The position numbers and the translations under genes are program-made. DNA of 64,000 nucleotides, from positions 1-64,000 of the forward strand of contig JBHIYN010000017.1 in assembly GCA_041984235.1 (NCBI GenBank), read 5' to 3'. This stretch comes from JBHIYN01 sp041984235. Its GTDB lineage: Bacteria > Pseudomonadota > Gammaproteobacteria > Ga0077536. Numbering within the stretch: the stretch's first letter is position 1; the number at the start of each line of letters is the position of its first letter. Under the pieces are notes generated by a model. It was given only the letters and a program-made list of their open reading frames with translations. It was not told the origin of the DNA and did not search any database. Shown one piece after another: positions 49,071 to 58,260 of this stretch.

Positions 49071-50459
49071 ATGGACGAGACAGTATGCGAGGCGACGATC
49101 GGGCAGAACGCTGCCCGCCTGGCGCGCGGCGAGCTCTCCGCAGTCGAGCTGGCCGCGGCCACCTGCGCGCGCATCGAGCGTCTGGAGCCCCGCCTCGCCG
49201 GCCATGCCGCGCACGACGCCGCGGCCGTGCTGGCGCAGGCACAGGCAGCAGACGCCGCGCGGGCCCGCGGCTCGGGCGGTGCGCTGTGCGGCATCCCGGT
49301 CGGTCTGAAGGACATCATCGCAGCTGCCGGCTGGCCGACCGGGGTCGGCTCGGTGGTGCTGAACGGCTGGCGCGCCGGCGGTGACTCCACGCTCGCGAGG
49401 CGCCTGCGTGAAGCGGGCGCCGTCATCACGGGCAAGCACCGCACCACCGAGGCCGCCTGCGGCGCGCACCACCCGGCCCTGCCGGCACCCGTGAACCCGT
49501 GGCACGCCGAGGCCTGGACCGGGGTATCGTCGAGCGGCTCGGGCGTGGCGGTGGCGGCGGGGCTCGCGGGCGGCTCGTTCGGCTCCGACACCGGCGGCTC
49601 GATCCGCTTCCCGGCCCACTGCTGCGGGGTGGTCGGGCTCAAGCCGACGCGGGGCCGGATCAGCCGGCACGGCGTGTTCCCGCTTGCCGGGTCGCTCGAT
49701 CACGTCGGCCCGCTCGCGCGCAGCGTCGCCGATTGCGCCCTGCTCTACGCGGCCGTGGCCGGCCATGATGCCGACGATCCGACCACGCTGACCGAGCCGG
49801 TCGCGCCGTGGTCGGCGGCCGCGGCCGATCCGCGTGCCCTGCGTGTCGGCATCGACGAGGCGCTGCTGCAGGACGACCTCGCACCGCCGGTTGCGGCAAT
49901 GCTGGCACGGGCCGTCGCGATCCTGCGCGACGCCGGCGTGAGGCTGGTCGCGGTGCGCGTACCGCCACTGGGTGCGGTGGTGACGGACTGGCTCAAGCTG
50001 TGCGCGGCCGAGGCGGTCACGGCGCATGCCGACACCTTTCCTGCGCAACGCGACGACTACGGCCCCGCGCTGCGCGCCCTGCTCGACTACGGCCACGCCG
50101 TCGATGCCGCCGAGCTGGAACGGGCCGTCGCCGCGCGTAGCCACTACCAGGCGCTTCACGAACTGCTCTTCGAAACCGTCGATCTCTACCTGTCCCCGGT
50201 CTTTGATCGCCCGACGCCGACGGCGGCGGAAGCGGCGCGGCTGATGCGCGGCGACGGCCTGCGCCGTTTCGTCGCGTATACCGCCCCGGCCAACCTGTGC
50301 GGCAACCCGACCCTGTCGCTGCCGGCCGCACTCGACGCCGACGGCGTGCCGCTCGGCTTCCAGCTGGTCGGCCGCCAGCGCGGCGAGGACGCGCTGTTCA
50401 GCGCGGGCCTGGCCTGTGAACGCGGGCTCGACTGGCCGGCACGCCCGCCGCTGGACTGA
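49071..50459 (+). CDS. Amidase-signature-family amidase
   Basis: This 462-aa protein carries the amidase-signature triad: Lys80 in GIPVGLKDIIAA, the cis-serine near residue 154 in GVSSSGSGVAVAAG and nucleophile Ser177 in GSDTGGSIRFPAHCCG. The end GNPTLSLPAALDADGVPLGFQLVG is typical. It hydrolyses a carboxamide in the cytoplasm; the substrate is unknown. ATG 49071, with GGGAGCC upstream, is preferred over an in-frame start 39 bases earlier. It is divergent from the cyclase-family gene. Confidence 0.88.
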   Translation: MDETVCEATIGQNAARLARGELSAVELAAATCARIERLEPRLAGHAAHDAAAVLAQAQAADAARARGSGGALCGIPVGLKDIIAAAGWPTGVGSVVLNGWRAGGDSTLARRLREAGAVITGKHRTTEAACGAHHPALPAPVNPWHAEAWTGVSSSGSGVAVAAGLAGGSFGSDTGGSIRFPAHCCGVVGLKPTRGRISRHGVFPLAGSLDHVGPLARSVADCALLYAAVAGHDADDPTTLTEPVAPWSAAAADPRALRVGIDEALLQDDLAPPVAAMLARAVAILRDAGVRLVAVRVPPLGAVVTDWLKLCAAEAVTAHADTFPAQRDDYGPALRALLDYGHAVDAAELERAVAARSHYQALHELLFETVDLYLSPVFDRPTPTAAEAARLMRGDGLRRFVAYTAPANLCGNPTLSLPAALDADGVPLGFQLVGRQRGEDALFSAGLACERGLDWPARPPLD

Positions 50460-50963
50460 GCGGTTCGCGGTAACGCGGCGCTGCAGGCTGGCCACGCTGG
50501 CGCCGCTGACGGCAGCGATCGCCTGGTCCGTCCGATCCCCGGCGACGGGGACCAGCCAAAGGCTGTACCTACCGCGACCGGGGCATGACCGCCCCCGGTC
50601 AAAGCGCCCGACGAGTAATCGATCTGTAAAGAATCCAAGAAAAGCGCTGCCCCAACGCACCCATCAGCCGCACCGGTTTCTCGGAAACTTTACAAATTCG
50701 CTTCAGAAAATCGGGTCACACCGGCCATGCGTTCATATTAGATTGTTTTTTCTGCGTATTTCTGAATCGGCTCGGAATTTGCACGAACTGGCGAGAAGAG
50801 CAGCGTCCTGATCCCGGTGAGGATCACGTAGGACAGGGACCAGCCAACCGCGCTTTCGCGCCGGTAACCCGGGCCCACATCGGGACAGGCGACACGTGCG
50901 GCGTTGATCGTCAACCCATACGAACGGAGCACTCGCACCTGCGGGACAAACAGGGGAAGCAGG
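50460..50963. other. Gap with AT-rich segment, promoter of PEP-CTERM gene
   Basis: No gene is supported in these 504 bases. A relatively AT-rich part at 50610-50780 holds TGTAAAGAATC (50626 region) and the opposing ACTTTACAAATTC (50687 region), plus a T run. These could be a promoter or operator of the glycine-rich PEP-CTERM gene. Confidence 0.4.
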
Positions 50964-51992
50964 ATGAAAGCAACACACAAGGCACACGTACTGGCCGCAG
51001 CACTGAGCAGCCTGATGCTGGCCGGACCGGCCGCGCATGCTGCGCTCATCAACGGCGCCGACTTCGGCGGCGGAAATCTCACCCCCGCGGACGGTGACAT
51101 TCTCAGCGGCGTGTTCACGAACATCGGCACCTTCACCGTCGGCGCCGGCACGACCGTCTTCGTCATGCCCGGCGTCGCGCTGTCACTGTCTGCCAACAGC
51201 ATCGTGATCGATGGGCAGCTCAACGCCAACGGCGCGGGCGGCGCCGGTGGAGCGGGCGGCTTGGTCAACCCCACCGCAGGAAGTGCGGGATTCGGCCCCG
51301 GGCCGGGAAGTGGCGGCGGCCCCGGTCCCTGCGTTCATGGCGGCGGCGGCGGCGGCGGCGCTTACGGCGGCAATGGCGGCAATGGCGGATACTGGTTCTC
51401 CAATCCCGTTGCGGTCGGCGGCATCGCCTACGGCAGTGCGCTGACCGCGGACATCCAGATGGGATCCGGCGGCGGCGGCGGCGGCGGTTCGTGCGGATTT
51501 CTGGGGGGTGAAGGCGGTGCCGGCGGCGGTGCGATCGCGCTGATGGCGCTGAGCGATCTCATTCTCAATGGCAGCATCACCGCTGACGGTGAAGATGGGT
51601 CGGACGGCGTCGGCTCCTCCGGCGGCGGCGGTGGTGGCGCCGGTGGCGGCATCCTGCTGACCGGAACCCTGAATCTCGACGGCTTGCTCAGCGCCGCGGG
51701 CGGCGATGGCGGAGAACTCTCCAACTCGTTGTCCATGTCCGGCGGTGGCGGTGGCGGCGGACGCATCAAGCTGGGTGGCGACATCAGCTCCCTCGGAGCC
51801 GGCTTCGACACTGACGTTGCCGGCGGCAGCCCCGGTTCGAACCGCCCCGGGGGTACGCAACCACCGCAGGGCGGTGCATCCGGCACCTTCACTGAAGTGG
51901 AGCTTCCGGTACCCGAACCCGCCACCCTCGCCTTGTGTGGCCTCGGCCTCGCCGGAATCGGATTCTCGCGGCGCCGCGCCAGGACCGCCTGA
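50964..51992 (+). CDS. Glycine-rich PEP-CTERM exported protein
   Basis: This 342-aa protein has a signal peptide (HVLAAALSSLMLAGPAAHAA), then short beta segments separated by many runs of four to eight glycines (for example GGGGGGGAYGGNGG and GSGGGGGGGSCG). The end is VPEPATLALCGLGLAGI plus arginines, the PEP-CTERM signal. The glycine runs resemble surface adhesins and low-complexity matrix proteins. ATG 50964 begins the signal peptide; an earlier in-frame start adds 20 polar residues and is less likely. Function is probably structural in the extracellular matrix, by inference. Confidence 0.82.
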   Translation: MKATHKAHVLAAALSSLMLAGPAAHAALINGADFGGGNLTPADGDILSGVFTNIGTFTVGAGTTVFVMPGVALSLSANSIVIDGQLNANGAGGAGGAGGLVNPTAGSAGFGPGPGSGGGPGPCVHGGGGGGGAYGGNGGNGGYWFSNPVAVGGIAYGSALTADIQMGSGGGGGGGSCGFLGGEGGAGGGAIALMALSDLILNGSITADGEDGSDGVGSSGGGGGGAGGGILLTGTLNLDGLLSAAGGDGGELSNSLSMSGGGGGGGRIKLGGDISSLGAGFDTDVAGGSPGSNRPGGTQPPQGGASGTFTEVELPVPEPATLALCGLGLAGIGFSRRRARTA

Positions 51993-52690
51993 AACCGCGG
52001 TAATGCGCCGACTGCCGGTTGGCGCCCGTGGGGAAGGTTTTCGAACCCGGGTGCCGGTAGGACCAGGCCGAGTCGGAACGCGCGGCCCGGTCCCGATAGC
52101 GCGGGGCCGGGGCCGTGCTGCATGCCGCTCATCCGGCATCCGCCACTAACTCCGGACCCGCCTCCGTCGAGGCCCGGCTCGCACGGCGCACGGCTCCGGC
52201 AAACGCCGGAGCATCCGCCGTCCAGGCGACGCCCCACGGGGACCGCACGACGTAAAGCGCGCGTCCGGCACCGCGTCGACCCTGGCCTGTACGTTCCGGG
52301 AACCGCGCACGGATTGCTGCGCCCGCCACCGTGAACCCGACCGTCCTCAACACAATCGTTGTGCAGATTTACCAGGCCGTGGATGACCTGGTCGCCTGGC
52401 ACGGGATCGGCCGCGGCATACGCCGGCACCTGCAATCACCGCAGGGCTTCTTCTCTCTGCGGCGCAAGACCGACCTCGCCGGGCTCGATTCGCTTTTCTG
52501 GGGATGGCTGGCCTGTCGGTGGCCGCGCGCCGCCGCTGAGCTGGGCCGACTGTGCACGCAGCCAGGACGTTGCCGCTGGCGTAACCGTGGGCTCGCCCGC
52601 CGCAGGCAAGAGCGTCTTTGAGCCCCGCGCGACGCGGCCGGTAGAATGGCTCGCACGAACCGCTACACGGGCGTACCACGGGAGAAGGCC
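51993..52690. other. Gap with a hairpin, no gene seen
   Basis: The 698 bases hold no supported gene. GCTCCGGC (52193-52200) and GCCGGAGC (52205-52212) form a perfect 8-bp stem around AAAC, without a T tract. A plus-strand frame at about 52331-52620 (NTIVVQIYQAVDDLVAWHG) has ordinary composition but no recognisable domain. Confidence 0.45.
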
Positions 52691-53161
52691 ATGAAGAGGA
52701 AGCTGAGGGTCAACGGTACGCTGCACAACGTGGACGTCGCGCCGGATACCCCTCTGCTCTGGGTGCTGCGCGACACCCTGGGCCTGACCGGTACCAAGTA
52801 CGCCTGTGGCGTGATGGCCTGCGGCGCGTGCACGGTACTGGTCGACGGCGAGGCGCGCCGCACCTGCGCAGTACCGATCAGCGCCTTCAGCGAGCACCAG
52901 GCGATCACGACGATCGAAGGCCTGGCCGCTGACGACGGCACGGTGCATCCCTTGCAGAAGGCCTGGGTCGAAAACAGCGTATCGCAGTGCGGCTACTGCC
53001 AGTCCGGGATGATCCTCGCCGCCGCCGCGCTGCTCGGCAAGAACCCGGATCCCGGCGACGAGGACATCGCCCGCGAGGTCAACAACATCTGCCGTTGCGG
53101 TACCTACCAGCTGGTGCGGCTCGCCATCCGCCAGGCGGCCGGGGAGATGCGCCGTGGCTGA
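52691..53161 (+). CDS. [2Fe-2S] subunit of a Mo-hydroxylase (IorA-like)
   Basis: This 156-aa ferredoxin-like protein has both cluster motifs of the xanthine-oxidase family small subunit: KYACGVMACGACTVLVDGE followed by RRTC for the first cluster, and QCGYCQSGM with NICRCGTY for the second. It transfers electrons from the Mo-cofactor subunit. ATG 52691 has GGAGAAGG upstream. The stop overlaps the next gene's GTG by eight bases, showing the two subunits are made together. Confidence 0.92.
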   Translation: MKRKLRVNGTLHNVDVAPDTPLLWVLRDTLGLTGTKYACGVMACGACTVLVDGEARRTCAVPISAFSEHQAITTIEGLAADDGTVHPLQKAWVENSVSQCGYCQSGMILAAAALLGKNPDPGDEDIAREVNNICRCGTYQLVRLAIRQAAGEMRRG

Positions 53162-55328
53162 TCCCGTGCCGACGCTCACCCGCCGCGGCTTCATCCGCGG
53201 CGCCAGCGCACTCACCTTCGCGCTCGCACTCGGTCCGCGCCGCGGTCTCGCCGCTGCCGGCGGTGCGCCGCCGGTCCTGTCTCCGAACGCGCTGCTCTCG
53301 ATCGACACTGACGGTGCCGTGCGCATAACCATGCCGCACGCCGATCTCGGCTGCGGGATCTACACTGGCCTCGCCCAGGTCCTCGCCGACGAGCTCGACG
53401 CGGACTGGAACGACGTCGTCACCGAACACCTCGAAACGCTGGACGACGCCTTCCGGCACCCAGCCTGGGGGGTGATCGCCACCGGCGCCTCGACCTCGGT
53501 CGCAAGCCAGTGGGACAACCTGCGGCAGACCGGCGCCACCGCGCGCGCCATGCTTGTCGCCGCGGCCGCGGTACGCTGGGGCGTGGACGCGGGCACGCTG
53601 CGCACCGAGCGCTCGACGGTAATCGACGACGCCGGTAGGCGCCACGCGCGCTACGCCGAACTTACGGCCGCCGCCGCGGCGCTGGAACCGCCGACCGAGG
53701 TCGCCTTGAAGCGCGCGCAGGACTACCGCCTGATCGGGCGCAGCCTGCCGCGCCTGGACGGCCCGGAGAAAGCCAGTGGCGCGGCCGTTTTCGGAATCGA
53801 CGTGACCCTGCCCGGCATGCTGCACGCTGCTATCGCACATGCGCCGGTGTTCGGCGCCCGCCTGCGCGACTACGACGCGAGCGCCGCCGAGGGCTTACCC
53901 GGGGTGCGCAAGGTCGTTGTCATTCCGACCGGGGTCGCCGTTATCGCCGAGAGTTACTGGCAGGCGAAGAAGGCCAGGGACGCGTTACGCATCACGTGGG
54001 ACGATGGTGATTTCGCCCGGGTCTCCTCCGACGACCTGTGGCGCCGGTACCGTGAACTCGCGGAGACTCGCGGCCCGCTGTTCGAGCAGCGCGGCGTGCT
54101 GGACTTCGATGCCGCCGCCGGCGTCATCGAGGGCGAGCTGCGTTTCCCGTTCCTGGCTCACGCGCCGATGGAACCGCTCAACGCCACCGCACGGGTCGGC
54201 GGCGATCGCTGCGAGTTGTGGGCCGGAACCCAGTTCCAGGGCCTGGACGCACCAGCGGTGGCCAAGGCACTGGGGATCGACGTCGCTGGCGTGACCATCC
54301 ACACACAATGGCTGGGCGGCAGCTTCGGGCGCCGCGCATCACCACATGGTGACTTTCTGGTCGAGGCCGCGCAGGTGGCGCAGGCATCCGGCCTCGGCAA
54401 TCCGATCAAGCTGCTGTGGCAACGCGAGGACGACATCCAGGGCGGCCTCTACCGCCCGATGGCACTGCATCGCTACCGTGTCGGCGTAGACGACGAAGGC
54501 CTGCCGGCGCACTGGGATCACCGCGTGGTGTGCGCGTCGATCACGAAGACGACCCCGCTCGCCGCGGCTTTCGACGTCGACGGCTTCGACCTGCTCTCGA
54601 TCGAAGGCCTGCGCCACAACGCGTACGCCTGCCCCAACGTCGAGTACATGCTGCACAGCCCCGAGCATGCGGTCTCGGTGTGCTGGTGGCGCGGCGAGGC
54701 GGACTCTCACACCGGGCCCGCGGTGGAATCGATCATGAACCGGCTCGCACGTCGCGCGAGACGCGACCCGTTCGACTACCGCCGCGCCTTGCTCGGCAAC
54801 ACGCCAGCGGCGGCGCGCATCGTCGGCGTACTGGATGCGCTGGAGACCGCCGCGGACTGGCGGCGCACGCCAGCGCCCGGCGTGTACCGCGGCATGGCGG
54901 TGCATCCCTCCTTCGGCTCGGTGTGCGGCTACGTCGTCGAACTGATCGCCGACGACGCCGATCTGCGTTTTCAGCGCGTAGTCTGTGCGTTCGACTGTGG
55001 CCGCGTGATCAACCCGGCCGCGGTCAGGTCACAGGTCTACAGCACGGTCGCCTTCGCGCTCTCGACCTTCCTCGGCCAGCAAATCACGCTCGCCGGCGGA
55101 CGCGCCGTGCAGAGCAACCTGCACGACTATGTCATCGCCCGAGCGGCGCAGGTACCGGATGTAGAGGTGCATCTCGTCGACAGCACGCTGGACCACCCCA
55201 CCGGGGTCGGCGAGGTCGGCGTGGCGCCGTTCATCCCGGCACTGATGGAAGCGATCTTCGCCGCCACCGGCCAGGAGGTCGAGAGCTTCCCGCTGGCCCT
55301 GGAGGGCTACACCCTGGTCGGCGCCTGA
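53154..55328 (+). CDS. Mo-hydroxylase catalytic subunit, Tat-exported (IorB-like)
   Basis: This 724-aa protein starts at GTG 53154 with a Tat signal (LTRRGFIRGASALTFALAL). It continues as the molybdopterin-binding aldehyde oxidase/xanthine dehydrogenase domain in the permuted single-chain form of isoquinoline 1-oxidoreductase: MPHADLGCGIYTGLAQVLAD, LGGSFGRRASPHGDFLVEAA, FDCGRVINPAAVRSQVYS and GVGEVGVAPFIPALMEAIFA. The conserved Glu of GVGEVG is the expected active-site base. With the [2Fe-2S] subunit it hydroxylates aldehydes or N-heterocycles in the periplasm. No FAD subunit adjoins, as usual for this two-subunit class. The substrate is unknown. Confidence 0.88.
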   Translation: MADPVPTLTRRGFIRGASALTFALALGPRRGLAAAGGAPPVLSPNALLSIDTDGAVRITMPHADLGCGIYTGLAQVLADELDADWNDVVTEHLETLDDAFRHPAWGVIATGASTSVASQWDNLRQTGATARAMLVAAAAVRWGVDAGTLRTERSTVIDDAGRRHARYAELTAAAAALEPPTEVALKRAQDYRLIGRSLPRLDGPEKASGAAVFGIDVTLPGMLHAAIAHAPVFGARLRDYDASAAEGLPGVRKVVVIPTGVAVIAESYWQAKKARDALRITWDDGDFARVSSDDLWRRYRELAETRGPLFEQRGVLDFDAAAGVIEGELRFPFLAHAPMEPLNATARVGGDRCELWAGTQFQGLDAPAVAKALGIDVAGVTIHTQWLGGSFGRRASPHGDFLVEAAQVAQASGLGNPIKLLWQREDDIQGGLYRPMALHRYRVGVDDEGLPAHWDHRVVCASITKTTPLAAAFDVDGFDLLSIEGLRHNAYACPNVEYMLHSPEHAVSVCWWRGEADSHTGPAVESIMNRLARRARRDPFDYRRALLGNTPAAARIVGVLDALETAADWRRTPAPGVYRGMAVHPSFGSVCGYVVELIADDADLRFQRVVCAFDCGRVINPAAVRSQVYSTVAFALSTFLGQQITLAGGRAVQSNLHDYVIARAAQVPDVEVHLVDSTLDHPTGVGEVGVAPFIPALMEAIFAATGQEVESFPLALEGYTLVGA

Positions 55329-55411
55329 GGTCAACCGGCCGGTCATGCGTAACGCGCGCTAAGCGGATACGCAAAGCGCGCGAACGCGGAGCGCACGGAC
55401 GATGAATGCCG

Positions 55412-57811
55412 TCAGCCTGCGCGCCGCGGCTGCTCCTCGAGTGCGCCGGCAATGGTCGCAAGGTATTCGGCGACGGCGTCGTCAGCCATTGGTCGCGCGA
55501 AGTAAAAGCCCTGCAGTTCGTCACACTCCAGGCCGCGCAGGATCTCGGCCTGCGAGCTCGATTCCACGCCCTCCGCGACCACGCGCATGCACAGGCTCTT
55601 GCCCATCGAGACCACCGCGTTGACGATGCCGGAGCTCTCGACGGTGTGCTCGAGGCCACTCACGAACGAGCGGTCGATCTTGATCTTGTCGAAGGAGAAA
55701 CTCTGCAGGTAGCTCAGAGACGAATACCCCGTGCCGAAATCGTCCATCGCGATGTGCACTCCCAGCGCCTTCAGCTCGTTGAGGATGCGCAGCGCGTCTT
55801 CGCGATTGTCGATCAGCAGGGACTCGGTGATCTCGAGCTCCAGGCGATCGGCGGGCAGGCCGGTTTCCTCGAGCGTGCGCTTGACCAGCTCGACCAGGCC
55901 CTTGCGTTTGAACTGCGCCACGGACAGGTTGACCGCAACGCGCAGCGGCAATGACCAGCTCATGGCGTCGCGGCAGGCGCGATCCAGCACGAACGCACCC
56001 AACGGCACGATCAGTCCCGACTCTTCGGCGACCGGGATGAACTCGCCCGGGGTAACCTGGCCCAGCTCCTCGTCGTGCCAGCGCACCAGCGCCTCGAAGC
56101 CGAGCGGCACGTGCGTCTCGCTGGAGACCAGCGGCTGGTAGGAGATCGTCAGGCGCTGTTCGTTGATGGCGCGGCGCAGGCGCGTTTCCAGGCGGCGTCG
56201 CGCCTCCAGGGCCGCATCCATGTCCGCTTCGAAGAAACGATAAGTAGCCTTGCCGTCCGCCTTGGCGCGATACATCGCGGTGTCGGCGTTGCGCAGCAAC
56301 TCCTCGATCGCGTCACCGTCGGAAGGAAACAGCGCAATGCCGATAGAGACACTGATGACGACCTCGGCATCGGCGAGGCGGAACGGCTGCTTCATGCGCT
56401 CGACCAGGCGCTGCGCCAGGGCCATCGCCTGGCGCGGCTGCGAGGTCGAAGGCTCGATCATGGCGAACTCGTCACCGCCGAAGCGAGCCACGACGTCGGC
56501 TTCGCGCAGGGTGCCGGTGATGCGGCTGCCGACCTGTCGGATCAGCTCGTCACCCGCGGCATGCCCGTGCACGTCGTTGATGAGCTTGAAGTCGTCGATA
56601 TCCAGCGCCAGCAGCGCGAACGGCCCGCCGTAGCGATGTGCGTGGGCACGCGCGTTCTCCGCCATCTCGATGAACAGGCGGCGGTTGGGCAGATCGGTCA
56701 GCGCGTCGTGCAGCGCGAGATGCGCGATGCGCGCTTCCGATTCCTTGTGCCGGGTCAGATCGCGCACCGCCAGCAGCTCGCCCGGCCGGCCGTCGGCGAG
56801 ATGGATCTCGCGGCGGCGCATCTCGCCGTGGAAGCGGGACCCGTCATGCCGCAGGAGCTCGCGCTCGTATCGATCCGTGCGCTCGGCAAGGTCCGTATGC
56901 TGGCCGGTTTCGGTACGCTCACCGAGGAAGTGCGAGAGTGCATGGTGCTCGAGCTCGTCGGACAGTCCGAGCATCTCGCGCGCCGCGGCGTTGGCGTCGA
57001 CAATGGCGTCGCCGTCGACCACGAGCAGGGCTTCGAAGGCACCGTCGGCCAGGGTCCTGAACCGCTCGGCCTGCATGGCGAGACGCGCGGAGACGCTCTG
57101 GTCCAGGATCGCACCGGAAACACCGATTACCAGGGTGACGACCGCGGCGAGCGAGACGCCGACGGCCATCACTTCGCGGGACAGCCCGCTGGTCTGTGTC
57201 AGGCCGCTCCAGCCAAGATCGAGCTGCACCGCGGCCATGCCGGTGAAATGCAGGGCGACGGTCATCAGCACCAGTAGCAGCGTGGCGACGGCGCGCCCGT
57301 AGCGGCGCTGCGGTGCGAACATCCACTCCAGCCCCCAGGCCCCGAAAGCCACGCTGGCCGCGATCGACAGGGCGACCATCACCAGGTCGTAAGACACCAG
57401 CCCGGGCAGTTGCACGGCCGCCATGCCGAGGTAATGAAGCAGGGACACGCCCGTGCCGACGCACAAACCGCCGGTCAGCCGCGAAGCCGGCCGGCCCCCG
57501 TCGCGGGCCGCGAGTGCGAAGCCGCTGCCGATGACCACGGCGCCGACCACCAGTGAGGCGACGGTCAGTCCGGCGTCGTAGTTGACCGGGAGGCTGGTGC
57601 GAAAGGCGAGGATGGCGATGAAGTGGGTTGCCCACACCGTCGCGCCGGCACACAGACCGAGCAGCGCGCGCCACAGGATGACCCGGTCGCTGCTCACCGC
57701 CCGGTTGGAGATGATCGCGGTCGCAATCCAGCCGAAGACACACACTGCCGCGGCCAGCAGCACCAGGTTGATATCGTGTTCGGCCGTGATGCAGTCGTAG
57801 ATTCTGAACAT
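55412..57811 (-). CDS. MHYT-PAS-GGDEF-EAL c-di-GMP protein
   Basis: This 799-aa protein begins with an MHYT-type sensor of about seven membrane spans. Its motif repeats are WATHFIAILAF, LLHYLGMAAVQL and ALHFTGMAAVQL. A PAS domain follows (about residues 255-350), then a diguanylate cyclase with FGGDEFAMI near 444 and a phosphodiesterase with GFEALVRWHDEE near 571 plus ELEITESLL, MDDFGTGYSSL and VVAEGVES. The intact GGDEF and EAL motifs suggest both activities. MHYT domains are proposed to bind a metal and sense gases such as oxygen or NO. It is likely to control biofilm or polysaccharide output, which fits the nearby glycan and PEP-CTERM genes. Confidence 0.92.
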   Translation of the reverse strand: MFRIYDCITAEHDINLVLLAAAVCVFGWIATAIISNRAVSSDRVILWRALLGLCAGATVWATHFIAILAFRTSLPVNYDAGLTVASLVVGAVVIGSGFALAARDGGRPASRLTGGLCVGTGVSLLHYLGMAAVQLPGLVSYDLVMVALSIAASVAFGAWGLEWMFAPQRRYGRAVATLLLVLMTVALHFTGMAAVQLDLGWSGLTQTSGLSREVMAVGVSLAAVVTLVIGVSGAILDQSVSARLAMQAERFRTLADGAFEALLVVDGDAIVDANAAAREMLGLSDELEHHALSHFLGERTETGQHTDLAERTDRYERELLRHDGSRFHGEMRRREIHLADGRPGELLAVRDLTRHKESEARIAHLALHDALTDLPNRRLFIEMAENARAHAHRYGGPFALLALDIDDFKLINDVHGHAAGDELIRQVGSRITGTLREADVVARFGGDEFAMIEPSTSQPRQAMALAQRLVERMKQPFRLADAEVVISVSIGIALFPSDGDAIEELLRNADTAMYRAKADGKATYRFFEADMDAALEARRRLETRLRRAINEQRLTISYQPLVSSETHVPLGFEALVRWHDEELGQVTPGEFIPVAEESGLIVPLGAFVLDRACRDAMSWSLPLRVAVNLSVAQFKRKGLVELVKRTLEETGLPADRLELEITESLLIDNREDALRILNELKALGVHIAMDDFGTGYSSLSYLQSFSFDKIKIDRSFVSGLEHTVESSGIVNAVVSMGKSLCMRVVAEGVESSSQAEILRGLECDELQGFYFARPMADDAVAEYLATIAGALEEQPRRAG

Positions 57812-58200
57812 GGTGCGCCCGCCTGTTGGTGTTATCGCTATGGAACCGGCGTTCGCTGCGTGAGCGTCGCCGGTATCGCGGAAGCTGTGCGCCGTGGTGC
57901 ACTTGTGGAGAAATGCGGTAGCTGAAGCGCTGCAATCCGCGGCAGGCAGTGTCGGATGCCAGCGATGGATTCCAGCCCGGTCCTGCGCGGAAGCGCCGCA
58001 AGGCTCTCAGCCGTGCTTAGCGACCGGCAACAGCCCCGCTTGAGTAACCACAACCCGCTCATGGTCGTACGAAAAATGCAGGATGCGGGGTGACCGTGGC
58101 GGCTGCCTGGTCATGCGCAGGACGGTCTCCCCACGCGGCGCTGTTCGCTAGCGGGTAGTCCCGGCGCGCCACCTCGTAACCCACCGTGCCTCGCGCTGTC
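57812..58200. other. Gap upstream of the exbB operon
   Basis: No gene is seen in the bases between the divergently transcribed c-di-GMP protein and the iron-uptake operon. The last 60 bases before exbB are distinctly AT-rich and hold the palindrome listed next. Confidence 0.45.
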
Positions 58201-58248
58201 TTGACTTCGGATAACTATTTGTAGATCTTAATACGAATCGTTCGTATT
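58201..58248 (+). promoter_or_regulatory. Promoter and palindromic operator of exbB operon
   Basis: TTGACT at 58201 is a good -35 box. GATCTT or TAGATC at 58222-58229 could serve as -10. AATACGAA (58230-58237) and TTCGTATT (58241-58248) form a perfect 8-bp inverted repeat around TCG. Placed over the expected transcription start, it would let a repressor shut the operon. It is not a standard Fur box, though an iron- or metal-responsive regulator is the natural guess for this gene set. Confidence 0.55.
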
Positions 58249-58260
58249 TAGTCTCTATCT

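Noticed and set aside
48975..50660. A 561-codon minus-strand frame opposite the amidase gene
   Set aside because: The amidase has all catalytic motifs on the plus strand; the opposite frame is arginine-rich and has no domain.
51290..51780. A CRISPR or tandem-repeat array in the glycine-rich gene
   Set aside because: The repeats are irregular GGC-type codons within one continuous reading frame with signal peptide and PEP-CTERM end; there are no spacers.
52331..52621. A small plus-strand protein before the Mo-hydroxylase genes
   Set aside because: It has no domain or ribosome site, and overlapping frames on both strands are equally open.
56075..57277. A 400-codon plus-strand frame opposite the GGDEF-EAL gene
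   Set aside because: GGDEF, EAL and MHYT motifs lie on the minus strand in one frame; the plus-strand frame is a by-product of high GC.
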